A stretch of DNA of 10,945 bases from an uncultured Collinsella sp. (GTDB lineage Bacteria; Actinomycetota; Coriobacteriia; Coriobacteriales; Coriobacteriaceae): assembly GCA_900547025.1 (NCBI GenBank), contig UREZ01000063.1:1-10945 (forward strand), written 5' to 3'. The notes beneath the pieces were generated by a model. It saw only the letters and a program-made list of their open reading frames with translations. It had not been told where the DNA came from and made no database searches. The position numbers and the translations under genes are program-made. Shown here one piece after another: positions 1-5,226 of the stretch. The stretch's first letter is position 1. The number at the start of each line of letters is the position of its first letter.

Positions 1-16
1 TCCGTACATGTACGGA
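1..16. repeat. Perfect 16-bp palindrome
   Basis: TCCGTACATGTACGGA equals its own reverse complement. It lies at the window edge, so any larger context is lost. Such a site could be a protein-binding operator. There is no T-tract after it, so it does not look like a terminator. The function is unknown. Confidence 0.4.
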
Positions 17-36
17 TGAATATGGGAGGTGTTCGG

Positions 37-189
37 ATGAAGTTGATATTCAAGGGTTGCGAACGGACCCTATTTCCAAATGGATTGTTTTGGCTAGACC
101 CGCCGCTTTGGGGTACCATAGCTCCACTATCAACTGCCGCTCAGCACGGCAGCCTTGATGAGCCCTTGCCCTTCTCCTGGGAATTATGA
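37..189 (+). CDS. Possible 50-codon leader ORF upstream of the ATPase
   Basis: An ATG at 37 follows a good Shine-Dalgarno sequence (GGAGGTG, 25-31) and opens a 50-residue frame ending at TGA 187-189. The same frame is open back to base 1, with further ATGs at 16 and 22, so it could also be the 3' end of a gene beginning outside the window. The peptide begins MKLIFKGCER and is rich in Pro, Leu and Trp. I recognise no family. Codon use (ATA, TTG, CTA) is unlike the neighbouring genes, which argues against a conserved protein. Its stop codon falls in the internal loop of the hairpin that hides the ATPase Shine-Dalgarno sequence, which would suit a translated leader peptide. Real translation is unproven. 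Confidence 0.2.
   Translation: MKLIFKGCERTLFPNGLFWLDPPLWGTIAPLSTAAQHGSLDEPLPFSWEL
90..119 (+). promoter_or_regulatory. Candidate promoter for the ATPase gene
   Basis: TTGGCT (90-95) and TACCAT (114-119) are spaced by 18 bp and each match the sigma-70 consensus at four of six positions. Transcription would start near 126, immediately before the first leader hairpin at 129. The match is weak. A promoter upstream of the window is equally possible, and would be required if the ORF at 37 is translated. Confidence 0.3.
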
Positions 190-230
190 TCGGGCATCAA
201 TCTGCTGAGTGGCCCGAATCCCAGGAGGGG
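129..230 (+). promoter_or_regulatory. Structured leader RNA with kissing loops, sequestering the ATPase RBS
   Basis: Hairpin 1 pairs ATCAA (129-133) with TTGAT (155-159) and CTGCCG (134-139) with CGGCAG (147-152), with a CC bulge and a 7-nt loop CTCAGCA (140-146). Hairpin 2 pairs CTCCTGGGA (174-182) with TCCCAGGAG (219-227) and continues inward with CGGGC (191-195) and GCCCG (212-216). Its 16-nt loop contains TGCTGAG (203-209), the exact complement of loop 1. The Shine-Dalgarno sequence of the ATPase (AGGAGGGG, 223-230) lies in the 3' arm of hairpin 2. An alternative stem (155-165 with 192-200) would break both hairpins. The pairing is seen directly; the control of translation is inferred. 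I found no GGGGAGUA-type motif of the Mn2+ yybP-ykoY riboswitch and recognise no known class. Confidence 0.5.
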
Positions 231-237
231 ACTCTAT

Positions 238-2919
238 ATGCAAAAGGAATACCTGTCCGCCGCGGCGGAGGTGCTCAGCGACCAAGGTGTCGATGAGAAC
301 CTTGGCCTGAGCAACGGCGAGGCGTCGTCGCGTCTTGCCAAGACAGGCCCTAACAAGCTCGAGGAAGCCGAGAAGACGCCGCTGTGGAAGCGCTTCTTTG
401 AGCAGATGGCAGACCCCATGGTCATCATGCTGATCGTTGCCGCCGTCATCAGCGCGCTCACGGGCATGGTCAAGGGCGAGGCGGACTTTGCCGATGTCGC
501 CATCATCATGTTCGTCGTTATCGTCAACTCGGTGCTGGGCGTGGTCCAGGAAGCCAAGAGCGAGGAGGCCCTCGAGGCCCTGCAGGAGATGAGCGCGGCG
601 CAGTCCAAGGTGCTGCGCGACGGCAAGCTCGTGCATCTGCCGAGCGCCGAGCTCGTGCCCGGCGACGTGATCATGCTCGAGGCGGGCGACTCCGTCCCGG
701 CCGACTGCCGCGTCCTCGAGAGCGCCACGATGAAGATCGAGGAGGCCGCCCTTACCGGCGAGTCCGTGCCCGTCGAGAAGCATGCCAACGTGATTGAGCT
801 CGCCGCCGGCACCGACGACGTGCCGCTCGGCGACCGCAAGAACATGTGCTACATGGGTTCCACCGTGGTATACGGCCGCGGCCGCGCCGTCGTGGTCGGC
901 ACCGGCATGAACACCGAGATGGGTAAGATCGCCGGCGCCCTGGCCGAGGCCAAGGAAGAGCTCACGCCGCTGCAGGTGAAGCTTGCCGAGCTCAGCCGCA
1001 TCCTCACCATCATGGTTATCGTCATCTGCGTCGTTATCTTTGGCGTCGATATCATCCGCCACGGCGTGGGCAACGTTCTTACCGACCCGACCGCCCTGCT
1101 CGATACCTTTATGGTCGCCGTCTCGCTCGCCGTCGCTGCCATCCCCGAGGGCCTGGTCGCCGTCGTGACCATCGTGCTGTCGCTTGGCGTGACCAAGATG
1201 GCCAAGCGTCAGGCAATCATCCGCAAGCTCTCTGCCGTCGAGACTCTCGGCTGCACGCAGACCATCTGCTCCGACAAGACCGGTACCCTTACCCAAAACA
1301 AGATGACCGTCGTCAAGCACGAGCTCGCCGCGCCTAAGGAGAAGTTCCTGGCCGGCATGGCTCTGTGCTCCGATGCCCAGTGGGACGAGGAGCTGGGCGA
1401 GGCCGTGGGCGAGCCGACCGAGTGTGCGCTCGTCAACGATGCCGGCAAGGCGGGGCTCACTGGCCTGACTGCCGAGCATCCGCGCGTGGGCGAGGCCCCG
1501 TTTGACTCGGGCCGCAAGATGATGTCCGTGGTCGTCGAGACCCTGGACGGCGAGTACGAGCAGTACACCAAGGGCGCGCCCGACGTGGTGATCGGCCTGT
1601 GTACCCATATCTACGACGGCGACAAGGTTGTCCCCCTGACCGAGGAGCGTCGCGCCGAGCTCGTGGCCGCCAACAAGGCCATGGCCGACGAGGCCCTGCG
1701 CGTGCTGGCGCTGGCGAGCCGCACCTACACCGAGGTCCCGGCCGACTGCAGCCCCGCCGCGCTCGAGCATGACCTGGTCTTCTGCGGCCTGTCCGGCATG
1801 ATTGACCCGGTCCGCCCCGAGGTCGCCGACGCCATCCGCGAGGCGCACGACGCCGGTATCCGCACCGTCATGATTACGGGCGACCACATCGACACCGCCG
1901 TGGCCATCGCCAAGCAGCTGGGCATCGTCACCGATCGCAGCCATGCCATCACCGGTGCCGACCTCGATCGCATGAGCGACGAGGAGCTCGACGCGCACAT
2001 CGAGGACTACGGCGTGTACGCCCGCGTCCAACCCGAGCACAAGACACGCATCGTCGAGGCTTGGAAGTCGCGTGACCAGATCGTGGCCATGACGGGCGAC
2101 GGCGTCAACGACGCCCCGTCCATCAAGCGCGCCGACATCGGCGTCGGTATGGGTATCACCGGCACCGACGTCACCAAGAACGTTGCCGACATGGTGCTTG
2201 CCGACGACAACTTCGCCACCATCATCGGTGCCTGCGAAGAGGGCCGTCGCATCTACGACAACATCCGCAAGGTCATCCAGTTCCTGCTTTCGGCCAACCT
2301 TGCCGAGGTGTTCTCGGTGTTTATCGCCACGCTCATCGGCTTTACCATCTTTCAGCCGGTGCAGCTGCTGTGGGTGAACCTGGTCACCGACTGCTTCCCC
2401 GCGCTCGCGCTGGGCATGGAGGATGCCGAGGGCGACATCATGAAGCGCAAGCCGCGCAACGCCAAGGACGGTGTCTTTGCCGGACATATGGGTCTGGACT
2501 GCGTGGTCCAGGGCCTAATCATCACCGTGCTGGTGCTGGCGAGCTTCTTTGTGGGCGTGTACTTTGACATGGGCTACATCCACATCGCCGATATGATCGC
2601 CGGCAATGCCGACGAGGAAGGCGTGATGATGGCGTTCATCACGCTCAACATGGTCGAGATTTTCCACTGCTTCAATATGCGCAGCCGTCGTGCGTCGCTG
2701 TTCACCATGAAGAAGCAGAACAAGTGGCTGTGGGCTTCCGCCGCGCTGGCACTGGTGCTGACGGTGATCGTGACCGTGCAGCCGACGCTTGCCGAGATGT
2801 TCTTTGGTCCTGTGACGCTTGAGCTCAAGGGCGTTCTTGCCGCGCTGGGCCTGGCCTTCCTGATCATCCCGCTGATGGAGATCTACAAGGCGATCATGCG
2901 CGCTGTGGAGAAAGAGTAG
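238..2919 (+). CDS. Calcium-transporting P2-type ATPase (SERCA/PMCA-like)
   Basis: This 893-residue membrane pump uses ATP to export cations, most likely Ca2+, from the cytoplasm. Domains run in the usual order: N-terminal cation-ATPase region, M1-M2 (about 56-105), actuator domain with TGES 173-176, M3-M4 (about 254-317) with PEGL 303-306, phosphorylation site DKTGT with Asp346, nucleotide-binding KGAP 445-448, DPVRP 523-527, TGD 547-549, hinge TGDGVNDAP 619-627, then M5-M10. Residues matching the SERCA Ca2+ ligands are all present: Glu304 (M4), Asn687 and Glu690 (M5), Asn714, Thr717 and Asp718 (M6), Glu807 (M8). The length is full for the family. ATG 238 is chosen because AGGAGGGG ends 7 nt before it. 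That ribosome site is buried in the leader hairpin described separately, which suggests translational control. A terminator follows at 3062. The exact ion is inferred. Confidence 0.95.
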   Translation: MQKEYLSAAAEVLSDQGVDENLGLSNGEASSRLAKTGPNKLEEAEKTPLWKRFFEQMADPMVIMLIVAAVISALTGMVKGEADFADVAIIMFVVIVNSVLGVVQEAKSEEALEALQEMSAAQSKVLRDGKLVHLPSAELVPGDVIMLEAGDSVPADCRVLESATMKIEEAALTGESVPVEKHANVIELAAGTDDVPLGDRKNMCYMGSTVVYGRGRAVVVGTGMNTEMGKIAGALAEAKEELTPLQVKLAELSRILTIMVIVICVVIFGVDIIRHGVGNVLTDPTALLDTFMVAVSLAVAAIPEGLVAVVTIVLSLGVTKMAKRQAIIRKLSAVETLGCTQTICSDKTGTLTQNKMTVVKHELAAPKEKFLAGMALCSDAQWDEELGEAVGEPTECALVNDAGKAGLTGLTAEHPRVGEAPFDSGRKMMSVVVETLDGEYEQYTKGAPDVVIGLCTHIYDGDKVVPLTEERRAELVAANKAMADEALRVLALASRTYTEVPADCSPAALEHDLVFCGLSGMIDPVRPEVADAIREAHDAGIRTVMITGDHIDTAVAIAKQLGIVTDRSHAITGADLDRMSDEELDAHIEDYGVYARVQPEHKTRIVEAWKSRDQIVAMTGDGVNDAPSIKRADIGVGMGITGTDVTKNVADMVLADDNFATIIGACEEGRRIYDNIRKVIQFLLSANLAEVFSVFIATLIGFTIFQPVQLLWVNLVTDCFPALALGMEDAEGDIMKRKPRNAKDGVFAGHMGLDCVVQGLIITVLVLASFFVGVYFDMGYIHIADMIAGNADEEGVMMAFITLNMVEIFHCFNMRSRRASLFTMKKQNKWLWASAALALVLTVIVTVQPTLAEMFFGPVTLELKGVLAALGLAFLIIPLMEIYKAIMRAVEKE

Positions 2920-3061
2920 CGTACTCGTCCGGGCCCGCCCCACGCCCTTTCTCCCTCACTGGTCCTCGCGCTTCGCGCTGCGGGATCGCTCAGAAGAAAC
3001 CCCTCTCGGCGGTCGGGCCTTCGGACAACCTCTCGGGACCGTAAGCTGAGGGATAGTTTGT

Positions 3062-3096
3062 GAGCCGATCGAGCGTTTGCTCGACCGGCTCTTTTT
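3062..3096 (+). terminator. Rho-independent terminator after the ATPase gene
   Basis: GAGCCG (3062-3067) pairs with CGGCTC (3086-3091) and the inner CGAGC (3070-3074) pairs with GCTCG (3079-3083) around a GTTT loop. TTTTT (3092-3096) follows directly. It lies about 140 bp beyond the ATPase stop; the GC-rich gap between shows no gene. Confidence 0.88.
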
Positions 3097-3133
3097 GATT
3101 TAGGGCTTTGCCCGGCCAGCTCTTTTTGATTTA
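3071..3133 (+). repeat. Tandem near-duplicate of the terminator 3' half
   Basis: Bases 3071-3102 and 3103-3133 are a diverged tandem repeat about 31 bp long; the last 18 bases of each copy (3085-3102 and 3116-3133) differ at one position. The short hairpin is kept: GAGC/GCTC in copy 1 and GGGC/GCCC in copy 2, a compensated base-pair change. The second copy has a T5 run at 3123-3127 but its hairpin is separated from it by nine bases, so it is at best a weak backup terminator. Confidence 0.65.
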
Positions 3134-3137
3134 AAAT
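3108..3137 (+). promoter_or_regulatory. Candidate promoter for rsgA
   Basis: TTGCCC (3108-3113) and TAAAAT (3132-3137) are spaced by 18 bp. The -10 hexamer matches consensus at five of six positions, the -35 at four. The site lies about 40 bp before the rsgA start and after the terminator, as expected for a new transcription unit. The -35 box overlaps the second terminator-like repeat. Confidence 0.4.
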
Positions 3138-3175
3138 ACCTGCTCAGTTGTGATTTGTGGTGCTGGGAGGCGCTT

Positions 3176-3643
3176 GTGGGCAAGGCTAAGGCTAAGGCGA
3201 AGAAAAAGACGACGGGGGCGCGGGCTAAGCGCGATCGTCGTCGGAAGCTTGCGACCGAGGCCCCCGCGTCTGCCGAGGAGCTGCTGGCGAGCGTGCCGGG
3301 ACTCGATGCGCTGCAGGACGTTCCGGCGTTTGATGACCTGCCGGTCGATGAAGCCCAGCAGGCTGCCTTTGATGATTTCTGCGCACATGCCGAGGAGCCC
3401 GAGCAGATGCGGCTGGGTGCCGTGGTGCGCTTGGATCGCGGGTTTCCGCTGGTGGCGACTGCCGACGACACCTTCCGCGCCGAGCATGCCGTGGGGTTTG
3501 CCAAGTCGCGCGGCGAGGACGAGGTCCTGTTGCCTGCCGTGGGCGACCGTGTGGCGGTGCGCCGCGCTCCCGGGCACGATATGGGCGTGATTGAGTGCGT
3601 GCTGCCGCGCCAACGCTCAAAGCTCGTACGGATAGCGTGCTAA
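3176..3643 (+). CDS. rsgA: RsgA N-terminal fragment (basic tail plus OB-fold)
   Basis: This 155-residue product holds the RNA-binding part of RsgA. It starts with a strongly basic, Lys/Arg-rich tail (residues 2-24), then an acidic stretch (about 45-77), then the OB-fold (about 78-152) with VGDRVAVRR at 122-130 and LPRQRSKLVR near the end. GTG 3176 is chosen because GGGAGG (3165-3170) lies five bases before it; a TTG at 3155 in the same frame has no ribosome site and would place that GGGAGG inside the gene. The frame ends in TAA right where the GTPase domain should begin, so the fragment alone lacks all GTPase motifs. It could be a non-functional remnant, or an OB-fold protein acting together with the second half. 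Confidence 0.7.
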   Translation: MGKAKAKAKKKTTGARAKRDRRRKLATEAPASAEELLASVPGLDALQDVPAFDDLPVDEAQQAAFDDFCAHAEEPEQMRLGAVVRLDRGFPLVATADDTFRAEHAVGFAKSRGEDEVLLPAVGDRVAVRRAPGHDMGVIECVLPRQRSKLVRIAC

Positions 3644-4314
3644 TCGTGCAGGCGCTCGGTGCCGGTGAGGTGCTGCTCGACCGCGTGGCGCGCTCGCTGG
3701 TGTTGGCGCTCGACTGCGATGCCGAACCGGTGGTGGTGCTCACCAAAGCTGATCGCTGCGATGCCGAGGAGCTCGAGCGCGATCTGGACCGCGTGCGCCG
3801 CCTGGTGGGTCCGGACGTGCGCGTAATCGTGACGTCCTCTGCCGAGGGCCGCGGCCTGGACGAGGTACGCGCCTGCGTGCCCGCCGGGAGCTGTGCCATG
3901 ATTTTGGGCGAATCGGGTGCCGGCAAGTCGACGCTGCTCAATGCGCTGCTGGGCCACGATGCGTTGGCGACCGGCGGTGTGCGCGAACGCGACGACCAGG
4001 GCCGTCACACTACCGTCGCGCGCGTGATGGTGGCGCTACCGGGCGACGCCGGCGTGATCGCCGATGCCCCGGGCCTACGCAGCCTACCGCTCGTGGGTCA
4101 CGAGCGGGGTCTGGCGCGCGCCTTCCCCGAGATTGTCGAGGCATCGCGTGCGTGCCGGTTTGGCGATTGCACGCATACCCATGAGCCGGGTTGTGCCGTT
4201 CGCGAGGCCGAGGACGCCGGGCAGATCGACAGCCTGCGTTTGGAAACGTTCCAAAACCTGGCGTCATCCATGCGCGTGAGTGCTCAAATGCTCGATCCCG
4301 ATGTCCATCTGTAA
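3595..4314 (+). CDS. rsgA: RsgA C-terminal fragment (circularly permuted GTPase and zinc motif)
   Basis: The 239-residue frame has the GTPase motifs in the permuted order typical of RsgA: G4 TKAD (50-53), G5 TSS (80-82), G1 GESGAGKST (105-113), G2 Thr139/Thr140, and G3 DAPG (157-160). A zinc site follows with Cys187, Cys192, His194 and Cys200 in the family spacing. All catalytic and binding motifs look intact, so the damage is limited to the junction with the OB-fold half. GTG 3595 is only the first possible start after the upstream stop; it lacks a Shine-Dalgarno sequence, and about 12 residues after it are not RsgA-like. If made at all, this half would arise by coupled re-initiation or frameshifting. 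A perfect terminator follows 18 bases after the stop. Confidence 0.75.
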   Translation: MRAAAPTLKARTDSVLIVQALGAGEVLLDRVARSLVLALDCDAEPVVVLTKADRCDAEELERDLDRVRRLVGPDVRVIVTSSAEGRGLDEVRACVPAGSCAMILGESGAGKSTLLNALLGHDALATGGVRERDDQGRHTTVARVMVALPGDAGVIADAPGLRSLPLVGHERGLARAFPEIVEASRACRFGDCTHTHEPGCAVREAEDAGQIDSLRLETFQNLASSMRVSAQMLDPDVHL

Positions 4315-4332
4315 TTGATTTTTCCTATGACA

Positions 4333-4366
4333 GCCGTCTCCCAACTGTTCGGGAGACGGCTTTTTT
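4333..4366 (+). terminator. Rho-independent terminator after rsgA
   Basis: GCCGTCTCCC (4333-4342) and GGGAGACGGC (4351-4360) form a perfect 10-bp stem with an 8-nt loop, followed by six T (4361-4366). It separates the rsgA unit from the Tad pilus operon. Confidence 0.95.
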
Positions 4367-4396
4367 GCTGCGGAAAAGCCTCGAAACATGCAGTTT

Positions 4397-4469
4397 GCTG
4401 ACGTACTGACCAAAACCTTGCCACGAGCTTGACGGGCTGGTCAGCTTTTGGTCAGCGATTGGTTTGACA
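4397..4469. promoter_or_regulatory. Candidate operator/promoter region of the Tad operon
   Basis: CTGACCAAAA (4406-4415) and TTTTGGTCAG (4446-4455) are a perfect 10-bp inverted repeat 30 bp apart. GGTCAGC occurs twice as a direct repeat (4439-4445 and 4450-4456), with starts 11 bp apart, about one helical turn. A further CTGAC lies at 4398-4402. TTGACG (4429-4434) sits between the arms and TTGACA (4464-4469), a perfect -35 hexamer, follows. Neither has a good -10 at 16-18 bp, so a regulator-dependent promoter is possible. The repeats are seen; their role is inferred. Confidence 0.4.
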
Positions 4470-4566
4470 TCGAAAACCAAGATCGCGATTGCGCTGCTTT
4501 GCACTCTGACCGCCCAGACAATGGTGGTACGGGCATTCGCCCGGCACTGCCATGAGAGGAGCGGCC

Positions 4567-5226
4567 GTGAACAAGAGCAAGCGCATCGCCATCAGTCTGG
4601 TCGCGGGCGTGCTCGCTGCTCTGCTCTGCATGGTTTACGGCTCGTCGATCCGCTCGCAAGCCGAACAGGTCCAGGCTGAGACCTTGGCCAAGTACGGTGA
4701 CGATCGCGTCGAGGTATGCGTCGCGGCGCGCGATATCGATGTGGGCGAGACCCTCGATGAGACCAATGTCATAACCCAGGAATGGCTGACAAGTCTGCTG
4801 CCGCGTGACGCGGCGACCGAGCTGCGCCAGGTGCGCGGCGACGTGACGACTTCGCGTATTCCCAAAAACGCCGTGATCTGCAATGTCTACACCAAGGCCG
4901 AGAGCCACAAGCTCGAGGTGCCTAAGGGCAAGGTCGCCGTTTCGGTGGCGGTCGATGCCGAGCACTCGGTCGGCGGCGCCACGGGCGTGGGCAGCTACGT
5001 GGATGTGTATGTGCAAAAAGACGGCGTAACCGATCGGCTATGCGGCGCGCACGTGATCGATACCAGTGAGGATTCCGGTGCCACGCGCGAGGGCAAGATC
5101 GAATGGGTGACGCTGGCGGCTGACCCCGAAGACGTCAAGGAACTGCTGGGAGCCTCGGGCAAGGGAACGGTCAGCTTGACGATTCCCGCCACGGCGCGCG
5201 GCAAAAAGAGCGGAGGCGACGAGTGA
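4567..5226 (+). CDS. cpaB: CpaB/RcpC-type Flp pilus assembly protein (SAF domain)
   Basis: This 219-residue protein has a short basic N-terminus, one membrane segment (about 7-25), then an exported part with a SAF-like domain (about 46-109, including VCVAARDIDVGETLD) and a C-terminal CpaB/RcpC domain (about 115-205). In Tad systems the family acts outside the cytoplasmic membrane; in diderms it works with the secretin. None is seen here, so a cell-wall role is more likely. GTG 4567 is chosen because AGAGGAG (4555-4561) lies just before it; an in-frame ATG at 4552 has no ribosome site and would include that sequence. It is the first gene of the Tad operon and its stop overlaps the start of tadZ (TGATG). 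The 3' end has a GGAGG (5212-5216) serving the next gene. Confidence 0.85.
   Translation: MNKSKRIAISLVAGVLAALLCMVYGSSIRSQAEQVQAETLAKYGDDRVEVCVAARDIDVGETLDETNVITQEWLTSLLPRDAATELRQVRGDVTTSRIPKNAVICNVYTKAESHKLEVPKGKVAVSVAVDAEHSVGGATGVGSYVDVYVQKDGVTDRLCGAHVIDTSEDSGATREGKIEWVTLAADPEDVKELLGASGKGTVSLTIPATARGKKSGGDE

Larger units (their letters stand above)
3176..4314 (+). pseudogene. rsgA: rsgA, ribosome biogenesis GTPase, split by a frameshift and linker loss
   Basis: Together the two reading frames cover a whole RsgA protein: OB-fold, circularly permuted GTPase and zinc-binding C-terminus. RsgA helps the 30S subunit mature. The frame changes by -1 within 3595-3643. Frame 2 stops at TAA 3641-3643, while frame 1 is closed upstream by TGA 3592-3594. 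The last family-like residues of the first half (SKLVR, ending 3631) directly abut the first of the second half (DSVLIVQ, from 3631). Bacillus subtilis RsgA, from memory, has about six residues there. The pattern suggests a small deletion whose length is one more than a multiple of three, not one lost base. A sequencing or assembly error remains possible. Confidence 0.65.

Noticed and set aside
90..237. A known Mn2+ (yybP-ykoY) riboswitch before the ATPase
   Set aside because: The conserved GGGGAGUA loop and its partner are not present; only the loose string GGGGTACC occurs, and it lies outside the hairpins.
184..2487. A 767-codon open frame on the minus strand opposite the ATPase
   Set aside because: It mirrors a gene with strong GC bias at third positions. 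Its translation is Gly/His/Asp/Leu-rich with no domains, while the plus strand encodes a complete P-type ATPase.
2920..3061. Possible repeat or structured RNA between the ATPase and its terminator
   Set aside because: There is a direct repeat CCTCTCGG (3002-3009 and 3029-3036) and small GC hairpins, but no long stem, gene or recognisable RNA family.
3155..3175. TTG 3155 as the start of rsgA
   Set aside because: No ribosome site precedes it, and GGGAGG at 3165-3170 is well placed for GTG 3176.
3595..3643. Programmed -1 frameshift joining the two rsgA halves
   Set aside because: No X XXY YYZ slippery heptamer is present in the overlap (the closest, CTCAAAG, does not fit), and linker residues are missing, which a frameshift would not explain.
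4464..4679. TTG-initiated frame with a signal-peptide-like N-terminus before cpaB
   Set aside because: It has no ribosome site, and most of it runs out of frame through cpaB with Arg/Gly/His-rich shadow composition. TTGACA there fits better as a -35 hexamer.
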